Source: Nageia nagi (taxonomy: Eukaryota; Pinophyta). From it: a stretch of DNA of 64,000 nucleotides. Positions 24,463 to 34,849 of this stretch are shown in pieces (within the stretch, counting starts at the first letter, position 1; each line of letters begins with the position of its first letter). The notes under the pieces were generated by a model. That model saw nothing but the letters and a program-made list of their open reading frames with translations. It was not told the DNA's origin and did no database searches. Location of the stretch: NCBI GenBank assembly GCA_050084985.1, contig JBITNC010000002.1, positions 2,356,001-2,420,000 of the forward strand, written 5' to 3'. Made by a program: the position numbers and the translations under genes.

Positions 24463-24533
24463 AAAATCCCAGCAAACAAATACAATACCCTCACAAATTC
24501 CTGAGTCTACAACTACACCGAGATTCGAACCCA
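24426..24533 (-). other. Two Pol III B-box-like motifs over the F-box gene start
   Basis: On the minus strand GGGTTCGAATCTC (ending near 24519) and GGGTTCGATTCGC (24440-24428) both fit the tRNA B-box GGTTCGANNCC closely. They lie about 93 bases apart in the same direction. The first is in the leader and the second within codons 8-13. No A box, cloverleaf or target duplication is seen, so no tRNA gene is called. Confidence 0.4.
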
Positions 24534-24800
24534 AGACCCTATTGACGAGGAGAAAGCAGAGGGTTTTGTAGAGCGATACAGCAAGATGAGGGATTGATTA
24601 CTTGCGGGCAAGGGAACCCAGGCTAGAAAGAGAAGAGACGTCTAGAGAGAGAAAGATGCAAACAATAACGACAAGAAATGGGGGTACTCTGGTCAACGCG
24701 GCCCTCGTCGCCTTTCCACGTCGCGACAACCAACGAAACGCACAACTCATCCGCTACGCGACAAAATCCCATCGAGGTAATAATAAAATTTAAATTAAAA
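24463..24800 (-). promoter_or_regulatory. Leader and proximal promoter of the F-box gene
   Basis: Upstream of the ATG on the minus strand there is a CT-rich tract at 24656-24624 (CTTTCTCTCTCTAGACG then TCTCTTCTCTTTCTAG), typical of plant leaders and pyrimidine patches near transcription starts. An AT-rich TTTAAATTTTATTATTA box lies at 24797-24778. The transcription start is not determined; the CT tract suggests it lies between 24780 and 24600. Two upstream ATGs near 24750-24770 would be in the leader if transcription starts further up. Confidence 0.4.
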
Positions 24801-25703
24801 GAAAAGCCAACTTTCGAGTGGCTCCTGTTGTCTCCAACACACCCCCACCACGCAACTGCCGCTTCCCGTGCGCGCGAGTATTCGGTTCGGTTTTCTTTCA
24901 CGACAAACCGCCTGGGCCCCACATCCATGTATGTATATACGTCATTGTCGAGGCTGGGAGTTGGCTCTTGTCCGCACATGCCCTCATCCATAACAACATA
25001 ATTTTTAGCATCCAATTCTGATTCATCCAATGGATGATGGAGTTGGGTTGGTTGTCGAGTCTACCAACCCACGTTCTTTACATAGCTTGACTTTTCCTTT
25101 TAACACTTTATGTTAAGTGATTGGGACGATTACGGATTCCAAATGTTGTGCGACAAAGGATAGAATTAATTTTGTTTTTTAATTACAAATTAGAAAAGTC
25201 TTTCGCGGTTGGGTTAAATTAATCACCGTTGATTTAAAGTAGGGAATATCTTGATACGAACAATCCAAGTATAACATGGATCTATGCAGGATATGGAGGG
25301 AGGATGGATGGATGGAGTCCTAAACATGACGACTTTTTGAAGGGGCCCTCGTGGCCGAGCGAACCAAAAGGTTTAGAGTCATTTACTGCCCATGTAATAC
25401 AACTCCATTGGCCCTTCAAAACATTGTAAAGAGAAGCTAATGTAGATTTATTTATTGGTTATTTGTTATGTTTTTATATATAATATATTCATTGTTGTTA
25501 TTTATTATTGTTATTTTTTATAGGAGGTTTTAAGTTCGAATCTTTAAATGATTATTTTAATATATTGTAATTTGGTTACATTTTTACGATTATCGTATTT
25601 TTTATCTATAAACGTGAAATAGATGAAAGGTACATTAAAAATTTATCTTTTAGTAGTTTGAGTGGGTTCCTAGAATAGTTTGCTTCATAATTGAATATAA
25701 AAA
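24801..25703. other. Intergenic, no feature recognised
   Basis: The first 250 bp continue the GC-richer gene flank; after about 25080 it becomes AT-rich. A short motif 'aagttcgaatctttaaatg' near 25530 resembles a decayed B box but has no partner. No gene is supported. Confidence 0.5.
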
Positions 25704-25719
25704 AGAAGTATTTACTTTT
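25704..25719. repeat. SINE target-site duplication, left copy
   Basis: AGAAGTATTTACTTTT, identical over 16 bases to 25963-25978. It sits beside the A-rich tail of the SINE (minus strand). Confidence 0.93.
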
Positions 25720-25886
25720 TTATTTTTTGATAGGCCACTCCCTTTATAGGGAGAAGAAACGGTAGAATTAGATTCTATGATCGAGGGGCATCCACGCCAT
25801 CAAAATCCACCTAGGGCATGATCTTGACCTCATCTGCACTTACCATCAACTTGATAGAATTTTTGGTATGTTTCAACAGGCAACGG

Positions 25887-25899
25887 GGAGACTTGAACC
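25887..25899 (-). promoter_or_regulatory. SINE internal promoter, B box
   Basis: GGTTCAAGTCTCC fits the RNA polymerase III B-box consensus GGTTCRANTCC with an A in the variable position. Confidence 0.8.
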
Positions 25900-25937
25900 T
25901 GGGTCTCTCATTTCTTGAGAGTTTCAACTACCCATCT

Positions 25938-25949
25938 CCAACTCGCTTA
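25938..25949 (-). promoter_or_regulatory. SINE internal promoter, A box
   Basis: TAAGCGAGTTGG resembles the A-box consensus TRGCNNAGYNGG with one base fewer in the middle. Its spacing to the B box is normal. Confidence 0.6.
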
Positions 25950-25962
25950 TTCGTCAATTCAT

Positions 25963-25978
25963 AGAAGTATTTACTTTT
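25963..25978. repeat. SINE target-site duplication, right copy
   Basis: AGAAGTATTTACTTTT, the exact partner of 25704-25719. It borders the tRNA-like head of the element. Confidence 0.93.
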
Positions 25979-26423
25979 AATCAATAGTTCTAAAAGTTTT
26001 TTGTTTTCAAATATTTTATCAAATTCCATACATAGTTTTATATTTCTTGTTGATTGGAGTATATTTTCACAAAAAAACCTTAGGTTTTATTTTTATTATT
26101 TAATTATTCAAAATTATTTAGATTTTATTTGTATTGATATTAATTAAATAGAATAGGTATTGTATCCTCAATAGGAATGAAAGAATTAGAACTAAATCTA
26201 GTAGGTATAATAAAAAGTTATTTATTGGAGGTTTTAACAAATCTTTTGTCATATATTGCTTGATCTAGTTTTAGAATTTTGTTTTAATGATTTATTTTCA
26301 TTGAGTGGGTGAAAGTGATTGTGATCAATTGTTCTTGGTAGTTTTTTTTATTTTTCTTGAAATATTTGTGCATTGTTCAATGTTTTTCTTTATATGAGAA
26401 ACAATCATTCAAATACTTAATTG

Positions 26424-27592
26424 TGTGATTAGTCCAAACTGTTGGCTCATGCTCAATCATGCCCTAGGAGAGCGACATTTTCCTTTAACCTTTAAATCTT
26501 ACCAATCAAGCACAAAATGATACAATACATCCAACATCTAGCTATTAATGGCAAGAATGTAGTAAACAATCTACAATTATGCTTAATTACTCAACGTAGG
26601 TGATTAGGAAGCCAAACATGAATAAATAATGCCAAACACACTTCTAGATCCAACATCCAAGCAATTATGACACAATAGCAGAATGATAGCAAAACAAGGT
26701 GATTGTATTATGAATAAGAGAGAACCTTAATTATAGTAGCTTGATAGAGTGTTGTAGTGATTGGTATTTTTATACTCAAGGAGCTTACATCGGGTTTGCC
26801 TCTAATAGGGTTATTGTAGATGGCTCCAAGACCTCACTAATCACAATAGCGGTAAGGCCAATCCCAGGGCTTCTCTACCTCTCTAACAATGGAACAACCA
26901 AAGTTCCTCTCCCAAATGGTTTAAGTAAGCAAGATGCTAATATTCAATCACCTCAAGACCTCAAATGTATATTGGTGCCTACAAGTAGAGTTCTCACACT
27001 CAATATGAAAAAGGGTTTAATAATCAATTCAACATATCCCATGTCTTCCAGGAGTTCTCCTTTTATAGGAGAGGTGGTTCATCTTTTAATCTTGCATTGA
27101 AATGATCCAACATTAGATATGGGTGATCCGTATACTCACTTAGCCAACATCCAAGAGTAGGTGCTTTAATCATGCCTTGGTATCACCAATTACATTTATT
27201 GGGCATCATTAATGGTCAATACATAGAAATAATAAATAATGATCCATAGAGCCCTACGTTCCATGTTGAAGGCCCTCTAAGTGGAATTTACATTAGAATA
27301 TTCCTAATTAATTATAAATCACTTCTAAATTATAGAAATAACAATTATACATCCTTAGAAGATGGATGTCACTATTAAATGAGAGTAAATCATGGATTCT
27401 TGTGCACGTGTGATATGAGTATACTGGATTGATTGGTAAATTTCAAAATGCCATATATCTTCCTTGTTTCTTTCTTAAAATAGGTCATGTAACTTGTCAA
27501 AATAATTGGCACGAGGTCTTATTTCCATTTGCAATGATGAAACATCAGTTTCTAACTTGTAGAAGATATAATCTCCTTAAAACCAAAAGTGA
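26424..27592 (-). repeat. D element 3' LTR (left copy)
   Basis: Aligns with the right copy over its length: 'ggctcatgct.aa.catgccctagga', 'cttaccaatcaag', 'gcttgatagagtgttgtag', 'tcaacatatcccatgtcttcca', 'gggtgatccgtat'. It lacks about 100 bp present at 30600-30690 in the other copy. The terminal 30 bp expected after 'aaccaaaagtga' cannot be recognised, so the inner end is uncertain by a few tens of bases. Confidence 0.83.
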
Positions 27593-29824
27593 CCCTTGCT
27601 CAAAGTGGTGGTTTGAAGGACTAATACATTACCCAAATTAGAATATTCAATAGTCATATTATCTTCTTTCCTTTCTTCCTTAGTGTGGGTTTATATCTTG
27701 CTTCCTTTAATGGTATCCTAGACATATGTAAGTGCATCCTCTTTATATGAAATATTTTGAGACTTAGAGAATGATTCTTGACCTTCCTCTAACATATCTT
27801 ATTTAAAGATATCTTGCAAGTATCCTAAATATTCTTCATACTCATCGTTAGTAACATGATCCTCAAGCATTAGTGTACTTTCATCAAGCTCATGAGAAAT
27901 GTATTCAATTTCAATGCATACATCATGAATGAAACTATGTTTGGCCAAGGTATGATCATCTCCCATCCCATGCGCATTCATTTCTTTTCTCTGAAGTTCA
28001 TCCTTGCTCGGTTCTTTTCTGATGTAAACTTCATGAATGAAAAGATCATCATCCCTTCTAATGATACCTGAATATATATGTACATTTTAGTTGTCCTTGG
28101 TATGACCATCTATCCATCTATTTCCACTTTCAAGAACCTATTTCTTATAAAGATCTTGAATAGCTAAGTAGTAACTTTTTTTTCTTTTTTGTTCTGTATA
28201 TGTTCGCATTGATCCCACAATTTTCTTCAAGTATGTGGTTTAGGTAGTCATGAAAGGAAACATATTTCTTGAATAATTTAGATCGTTTGCAGTATTCTAC
28301 TAGTAAATCATTCCAATCATCTATCATTTTGAAATCTCTCTTTTCTTGCAAATAAAATATAAACTAAAATTTCCTTTTTTCCTACCTATTCCTCCATACT
28401 TAAAATAAATTTAATTCCCACAATTATTTTCAAGCTTGAATTTTAAATTTAATCAAGATTATTCAAACTTGAATTTTGATGTCTTCCATGGTGGGATACT
28501 CTGGTCCAAGTGCCAATTTGGATGAGCTTATGGGTTATAAGCCCAAAATTAACTCTAAATCAGATTATGCCTCTCCAAGCTCAATTTTTCCTCTCAAGCC
28601 TCCATTTTACCATAAATAAAGTAAAAATATGTCAAATTTCAAAATTTGACTCTCTTAGTTATCAGATAAACTCCTCAATAATGCATAATGGTCTTAGAAA
28701 TGCCAAACTATCCTTCCAAAATGCAAACGAACCTCTAAATGGCCTCAAGAATGCTCTCAAAAGCTAGACAAACTATTTATGAGCCCAAAAATGAAAAATC
28801 TTCATGATTTAGCCTTCCCAAAAACTAAACGATCCTCTTCCTATGCTCAAATCATGAAAGTATCCTTCAAAATGGCTGAATGAACTATAATGAAGTAGAT
28901 CTAGGGCCTTCTTATCACACATAATTTTCCATCTTGATAATAAGTGGCCAAAATATGCATTTAATCCCTTCTAAATACTACATGAACTACTAATCATCCT
29001 CCTAACTCGTATCTAAGCTCTATAAATACTAGATGAATTACTTTTGGGTGGAGTCTACATAGTCTAGGGCCTCTTTAAACCTCTTATTCCTCCTTAGGAC
29101 TTGAATCTAGGTCAAATGAATTACAATTGGATAGGAAAAAAGGTAAAATTTCAAAATTATACCTTAATTAAGTTAATCTATTCACTTGAAAACCTTCAAA
29201 TTTCAAAATATTCTCAAGATACCTCAACGAACTGCTCCAAGATGATATCTAATGTCTATATCCCCAACATTTAACTTTAGGATCCTCTAATTTGTAAATT
29301 TAATGCCCTAGTATCCGATGTTGCTTATCAGAAAACCCACATTTGTAGTTTGATGCTCAAAATTGCAACAGTATATCCTTCGGATGAGATCCAATGCCTT
29401 GAACCTCAACATCATCCCTCAATATCTAGAACTAGCAATTCTCATGTAAAAAACTTAACATTAGCCTCTCAGTGTCTTAATCTAACAATTTTGATGCTAG
29501 AAACTCAACATCAACTTCCTAGTGTCTAGACAAGCTAGATTTAAGTGCTAGAGTGCCTCATATCTCTTCAACTCTTTTTGATATCACATTGATTCCATGA
29601 AAATACCATTGTGATATCTCAATCCTCCTTAGATATTCTAATAAGACAACAAGATCTACTTCAACAACAACTCTCCAATAGGTTGAAGAGATCTCCTTCA
29701 AACTCCTTTAGAATATTCCTTAGCAATTCTTAACCGAAAGAAGGTAGAGATCTTAGTTCTTCATATCATGTCAAAATTATTCTATGTGTGAAACCATTGA
29801 TTCCAATAGAGTGGCAGAACCAAG
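27593..29824 (-). other. Interior of the D element, non-coding or unrecognised
   Basis: Open pieces of 60 and 68 codons on the minus strand (27981-27799, acidic; 28351-28145) have no recognisable retroelement motif. The rest, 28380-29820, is AT-rich with many short direct repeats of 'cctcaa' and 'ctaga'. If the element ever had gag, it may be represented by these two pieces; that is speculation. Confidence 0.6.
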
Positions 29825-29836
29825 GCTCTAATACCA
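29825..29836 (-). other. D element primer-binding site, TGGTATTAGAGC
   Basis: Minus-strand TGGTATTAGAGC differs from the canonical TGGTATCAGAGC by one base and lies three bases from the LTR end (...GATCATCA). It sets the element's orientation. Confidence 0.85.
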
Positions 29837-29839
29837 CTA

Positions 29840-31130
29840 TGATGATCCCAAACCATTGGCTCATGCTTAAACATGCCCTAGGAAACGGATGTTTTCCTTT
29901 AACCTTCAAATCTTACCAATCAAGAACAAAATGATACAATACATCCAACATCTAGTGTTGATGGTAAGAATGTAGTAAACAATCCACATTTATGCTTAAT
30001 TACCCAAAGTAGGTGGTTAGGAAGCCAAACATGAATAAACAATGCTGAACACACTTCTAGATCCAACATCTAAGCAATTATGAGATAGTAGCAAAATGAT
30101 AGCAAAACAAGGTGATTATGTCATGAACAAGAGATAACCTCAATTACAATAGCTTGATAGAGTGTTGTAGCGATTGGTTTTTTGTACCTAAGGAGCTTAC
30201 ACTGAGGTTGCCTCTAATAGGGTTATTGTAGATGGATCCAAGGCCTCACTACTTGTAGTAGTGTTAAGGCCAATACTAGGGCTTCCCTACCTCTCTAATG
30301 ATGGAACAACCAAAGTTCCACTCTCAAACAGTTGGAATAAGCAAGAGGCTAGTCTTTAATCACCTCAAAACCTCAAATGCATACTTGTGCCTACAAGTGG
30401 CAAAGATAGAGCTCTCACACTCAATATGAAAAGGGGTTTTTATAATCAATTCAACATATCCCATGTCTTCCAAGAGTCTTCGTTTTTTAGGAGAGGTGGT
30501 TCATCTTCTAATATTATGTTGAGATGATCCAACATTAGATATGGGTGATCCGTATGCTCATGTAGCTAACATACAAGAGTAGGTGTCGTAATTATGCCTT
30601 GGGATGCCATGTTAGAAGATCCAAGGGCTTTCATATGCAATGCCTCATATTTTGAGACTAATAAACATTTACATTAATAAGCTTGCCTTGGTATCATCAA
30701 TTACATTTATTGGGAATCATTAAGTGGTCAATACATATAAATAACAAATAATGACTCATGGAGCCATACATTCCATGTTGGAGGATCTCCAAGTAGAATT
30801 TATATTAGAATATTCTTAATTAAATATAAATCACTCCTAAACTATAGAAATAACAATTGCACATCCTTAGAAGATGGATGTCAGTCTTAAATGAGAGTAA
30901 ATCATGGATTCTTGAGTGCACATGATATAGTAGATTGGCCTAATTGGTGAATTTGAAAATGCCATATCTTCCTCATTTCTTATTGAAAATAGGTCATTTA
31001 ACCTATCAAAAAAATTGGCATGAGGTCCTCTTTACATTTCCAATGATGAAACATTAGTTTCTAGGTCATAGAAAATGGAATCTCTTTAAAACCAAAAGTG
31101 AGTAAAACCTTACAAATTGGGGACATTACA
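29840..31130 (-). repeat. D element 5' LTR (right copy)
   Basis: 1291 bp, plus-strand limits TGATGATCCC and GGGGACATTACA, giving a minus-strand LTR that runs TGTAATGTCCCC to GGGATCATCA. This is the most complete copy in the window and the reference for the fragments at 1-347 and 46295-47183. Confidence 0.87.
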
Positions 31131-31439
31131 AATTGATATATTTACTTGTAGAAATTTTTTTACAAGTCCTATAAACTAATAGGTTAAAAAGGTGTGCTAC
31201 TCTCATTGATTTGTATTTTTGTGTGGGTAAAATATTACTATGTTGGTGTGATTTGGTAATATAATAATGTAGTTTATGACATAATGTTATAAGATTTGAT
31301 GTTAGTTTTATGTTTTTAACATTATAGGACCACGTGGACCAAGGGAGTTGAGCACTAGGAATGAATGATTGTTGCCATAAATTACCTTATTCCTATATTA
31401 TTATGTGATATAAAAGCACATGGAAAACACATCCACACA

Positions 31440-31760
31440 TCTAATTCAGGTTTCATGGGCATCTTGATAATGAATTTCAAAGCTTCCTTAAGATAGCTTG
31501 GATGACCAAGAAGTTAAAAAATGCATGTATACATTATTTATCCTAAGCATAATGCAATAAAAATCACTTATATTATTAAAGTATTTACCACCCTCATCCA
31601 CTAGACTTGCATGACTGCATGCAAGTATAACACATACAAAGGTTATGCTATTAGGGTTGGTTCCCAATTTCTTCATCTAATCAAAGAGTTTAAGGGAATC
31701 CTTGTCTTAGTCATGAATTGCATATCCTCCAATGATTTTAGTTCATGAAACTATGTGTAC
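31440..31760 (-). pseudogene. PPR protein gene fragment
   Basis: On the minus strand 'TKIIGGYAIHD' leads through 'DSLKLFD.MKKLGTNPNSITFVCVILACSHASLVDEG' to 'KYFNNISDFY'. This is the repeat pattern of plant PLS-type pentatricopeptide proteins (organelle RNA-binding), close to their C-terminal E region. Stops replace the Trp of the usual SW..II motif and one later position. It is truncated on both sides: at about 31765 it meets a copia RT fragment. A very similar sequence is present on the plus strand at 51860-52530. Confidence 0.8.
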
Positions 31761-31769
31761 ATACCCTCC

Positions 31770-31930
31770 AATCCTATAATTTATTAAATTCACCTTTTCA
31801 ATCCCATCATCTTTACATAACAACTCACCATATATGCAATGGGAGGATGGAGTAGTTTGCATTTTTCCATATCATACTTCTTTAACATATCCTTTGTGAA
31901 ATAATATACTTGAATTAAACACATACTAAC
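31770..31930 (-). pseudogene. Ty1/copia reverse transcriptase fragment
   Basis: Minus-strand 'YIISQRIC' and 'GELLCKDDGIEKVNLINYR' match the stretch of copia RT that leads to 'YRSLVGSLLYLT'. The expected continuation is absent and PPR sequence begins instead. It belongs to a different copy from copia A, which lies on the other side of the next LTR. Confidence 0.7.
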
Positions 31931-31934
31931 TTGA

Positions 31935-32362
31935 TTCAATTAGCAAATTTGAAGTACAATTTATAGGACCTTAATGAGTAACTAATCTAAGCTCATGGAG
32001 GTTACAAGTTTGATAAAAAATGAATGCTATGGACTATTACACAAATCCACCAAGAATATATTGAAATTAGCTAAATGGGAGTTACATTCATGTTCTGGAC
32101 CACTCTCCCATCATCCTAGAAAAGTAACAAACCTTACAACAACGTGCAACTAATAAAAATAGATCAAAACATCATAAGATACTCGTAACTATCAAAAATA
32201 CTAACAAAATGTTGTAGGTCTCTAGAAACATAATCGCATTAATGTGGAGGGTGTAGGCATTTTGGAAACTTAGAGGGTGGAAATGTTTAGGAAATATGGG
32301 GCCATTTTGAAAACATGATCACATTTTATTTTGGTGGGTATGTAAAATTAAAACCTACAACA
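31935..32362 (-). repeat. Copia A 3' LTR
   Basis: On the minus strand a purine tract (CCTTTAAGGGGAGTA, 32377-32363) is followed by TGTTGTAGGTTTT, the usual polypurine tract and LTR start. The outer end near 31935 is only estimated, from where the copia RT fragment stops. No matching LTR is found, because the 5' part of copia A is lost. Confidence 0.6.
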
Positions 32363-32370
32363 TACTCCCC

Positions 32371-32800
32371 TTAAAGGTGAGAGGGCTGATCAGGTAGTCT
32401 CTCAGCTTTACCAACTGGTGTGTAAAATAACTTGGTGAATAAGTTAGCTAGATTATCCATAGTGTTGCAATAATACAATTCAACAACTCTCTTCTCAACC
32501 ATATCCCAGATGAAGTGATACTTCATATCAAAATGCTTGGATCTGGAATGATGCACAAGGTTCTTTGCCAATTGGATAGTACTCTAGTTATCACAGAATA
32601 GGGTGGTGGCACCAATTTTTCTTTCTCTAATCTCATTAAGCACTTTTTGCATCCATAAGGCTTGTGCACTAGCAAGTAGTGATGGCAATGTATTTTGCTT
32701 CAATGGAGAAAGAGCAATGGTTATTTGTTTCTTGGAGGACCATGTAACAAGGCCAAAGCCAAGGTTGAAATAATTACCAAAAGTAGACTTTCAATCAACA
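32371..32800 (-). pseudogene. Copia A RNase H
   Basis: Minus-strand 'GATTLFCDN.STIQLAKN' followed by 'HSRSKHFDMKYHFI', 'VVELYYCNTMDNLANLFTK' is the C-terminal part of copia RNase H (CDNQSAI.LA.NP..H.R.KHI...YH.IR, then ADI.TK). A stop replaces the Gln of CDNQS. It lies next to the polypurine tract, as expected. Confidence 0.88.
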
Positions 32801-33099
32801 ATGCTATTAGCCCAATCACTATGAATTATACCCATATAATATTTTCACATCTTTGTTCTTGGGGTATGGATACCTTAAAATACAGTGTTACCTTTAAGTA
32901 TATCTCAAAATTCTCATTTGCTACCTTTAAATTGATATTTTTGAAGGGGCACTCATGTACCATAGACACAAGTAATACAAAATGATAGATATCATACTAG
33001 GAATTTGTTAGAAACATCAAGCTCCTAACAATCTTTTTGTAAGTGTGCATATCAACTTCAACAACCCCATGTTTTGTAGTCAAGTGTTCTCCATGTGCA

Positions 33100-33500
33100 A
33101 TAGTAGTGATCAAAGTTGTACAATCATCCATACCAAACTTATGCAATAAATCATTATAATACTTGGTTTGAGTAATAAAATTTGACTATCATCTTGATAA
33201 ACCTCCAAACCAAGAAAATAGTGCATTAGAACAAGATCCTTCATCTCAAATTCTTGCATCATAGAGTGTTTGAAAACATCATTTAATCTATAATTTCTAC
33301 CCATGTAAATAAGATCATCTACATAAAGGCAAACCAACAAAATATCGGTAACAACATTCTTATAGTAGAGTGTTGGTTCACTCTTGCTTCTTAGGAACCC
33401 ATAATTCTAGAAATACCCATCTATCCATGAGTACCAAGCCCATGGGGATTGCTTGAGGCCATACAAAGCCTTCTTCAACTTGTAAACATGATGTTCTTTA
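33100..33500 (-). pseudogene. Copia A reverse transcriptase
   Basis: Minus-strand 'LKKALYGLKQ.PWAWYSW' near 33480-33430, then 'LLVCLYVDDLIYMG' at 33340-33300 with the catalytic YVDD intact, then 'FEMKDLVLMHYFLGLEV'. Frame is lost after 33110. The integrase and protease that should lie between this and gag are missing, so copia A has a large internal deletion. Confidence 0.88.
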
Positions 33501-33559
33501 CCTGTCTCTTCAGAACCTTGGGGCTAAGCAACAAACACTTCCACCTTTTAGGTCACCCT

Positions 33560-34275
33560 CATCTTCATCACCATAAATGTTTATTCTCTCTCACAATGAC
33601 CATACTTGTTATAATGGTAACATTGGATATTCCTCTTATCATCTCTTCCTCTACCTCTATTATTTGCACAACCTCTTCTACAATCTCTTGCTTTAGAATA
33701 ATTTTGACCTATCACTTTTCCATTGAATCTATCTTCTTCCTTATTAGAAGAGAATTCATTCTCCTCAAGACCATTAACTAATTTTCTTATCCTCTCCTCA
33801 TAAGACATAAGATACAATATCAATTGATCAAAATCAAGAGTAGATAAATCCTTACTCTCCTTAATAATAATAATCACATGATTCTTTTTAGGAGGAGTGT
33901 TCTCAATACTTTCTTAACAACAACAACCTTCTCCACTTATTCTCCAAGAGTTTTCATTTTATTAATAACAACCTTCACCTAGATATAATAGTCACCAATG
34001 CTCTCACCATATTGCACTCTCATATTTTTAAACTCTCTCCATAGATTTTGCAAGTTCACTTGCTTAACTTGGTCACTACCCTGGTAACCTTATTGAAATG
34101 ATTTCCATGCATCTAAAAATATTTTATAACAAATTATCCTTTGTAAAATTACTTTTCTCCAATGCATATTGAACATGGTACAATTCCTTTTCTGATCATC
34201 CTTTTGTACTACACAATATACTGCTATACAAGTGCTCCATTCTACTAGTTCTACATAACCATCTTCTATAACATC
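33560..34275 (-). pseudogene. Copia A gag
   Basis: Minus-strand sequence keeps 'LWREFKNMRVQYGESIGDYY', 'VVINKMKTLGE' and 'ESKDLSTLDFDQLILYLMSYEERI', the signature of copia gag (UBN2 type). The knuckle 'CYHYNKYGHC' has lost its second Cys. About 60 N-terminal residues are missing where the copia B LTR begins at 34280, so copia B probably inserted into this gag. Confidence 0.82.
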
Positions 34276-34279
34276 ATAC

Positions 34280-34849
34280 TAAAGGATTCAAGCCTAAATG
34301 ATTAGATCCCTAATTACCGAAGATTACATGAAGGCTCTTTAAAAATTATAAAGCATTAAGAACACAAACTCAAAGTAGCATTCACACAAGATGAAAACAA
34401 TATAAAGTGGTTTGTCCAACCATGGGAGTACATCCACTAATATAAGATATTCTTATTCTCAAAGAGCAATTTATTACAACTCACTTTTTAACTTCTCCTA
34501 CAACTTGGACAAAAGCATAAATTTACTACAAACTAGAAAGTAAGTAATCTAAAGGAGAGGACCTTCTATTTATAGGCCAACATCCTCCCTTGGATCACCC
34601 TTTTAACCATTGTACAATGTCATGACATGCAACAACCTTTTACCCAAGGGGTATGCTCATGATATGGAATGAAAGATAAGTTATATTATAATATTCACAA
34701 ATACTTAAAAGGTATATATGAATACTTTAAAGTATTAGTGAATTTACATTATCATATTCACTTAAATACTTAAGGTATCTAGGGATACCCTTAAGTGTTA
34801 AGTGAATTACATTAAAAGACCTTTCAATAATGCAATATACATTCTAACA
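34280..34849 (-). repeat. Copia B 3' LTR
   Basis: 570 bp. The inner end is defined by minus-strand TTAAGGGGGAG followed by TGTTAGAATG. It matches 43569-43775 in its outer part ('taaatgattagatccctaattac', 'aaactcaaagtagc.ttcacacaag', 'caaccatgggagtaca') and 47196-47340 in its middle ('ggatcacccttttaaccattgtaca', 'aaggggtatgctcatga'). It also resembles the LTRs at 1425-2731. A TATA box lies at 34575-34567. Confidence 0.87.
34567..34575 (-). promoter_or_regulatory. Copia B LTR TATA box
   Basis: Minus-strand TATAAATAG in the context GGCCTATAAATAGAAGG, identical to the box of the copia-type LTRs at 1629 and 2458. Confidence 0.65.

Larger units (their letters stand above)
25720..25962 (-). mobile_element. 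tRNA-derived SINE, complete, with target duplications
   Basis: 243 bp on the minus strand. The head has a Pol III A-box-like sequence (TAAGCGAGTTGG, 25949-25938) and a strong B box (GGTTCAAGTCTCC, 25899-25887) about 50 bases apart, as in tRNA-related heads. The body carries no frame, and the 3' end is an A-rich tail (CAAAAAATAAAAAA) next to the left duplication. The perfect 16-bp flanking repeats are what LINE-driven target-primed insertion leaves. The insertion should be fairly young because the repeats are unmutated. I do not recognise the named SINE family. Confidence 0.9.
26424..31130 (-). mobile_element. LTR retrotransposon without pol (family D, LARD-like)
   Basis: Two long similar LTRs (26424-27592 and 29840-31130) flank 2.2 kb. 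Just inside the right LTR on the minus strand is TGGTATTAGAGC (29836-29825), a one-base variant of the initiator-methionine primer-binding site. The direct repeat AATTG is found outside both ends (26419-26423 and 31131-31135). I find no gag, RT or integrase in the interior, so the element would depend on enzymes made elsewhere. Fragments of the same LTR occur at 1-347 and 46295-47183. The LTRs differ by many substitutions and indels, so the insertion is old. Confidence 0.85.

Noticed and set aside
24426-24533. tRNA gene or complete SINE at the F-box gene start
   Set aside because: Only B-box-like motifs are present; no A box at the right distance, no cloverleaf, no target duplication.
24239-24571. 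Plus-strand open frames of 84-110 codons across the F-box gene, and a minus-strand frame of 109 codons in another register
   Set aside because: They lie over the F-box coding sequence and result from its GC-rich composition; none has a recognisable domain.
24623-25030. Minus-strand frame of 135 codons upstream of the F-box gene, with plus-strand frames opposite
   Set aside because: It covers the leader and promoter, has no recognised domain, and several overlapping frames on both strands are open at the same place, which is typical of low stop density in GC-richer DNA.
25520-25560. A second SINE with the B-box-like 'aagttcgaatcttt'
   Set aside because: No A box, tail or duplication around it; the motif alone is too weak.
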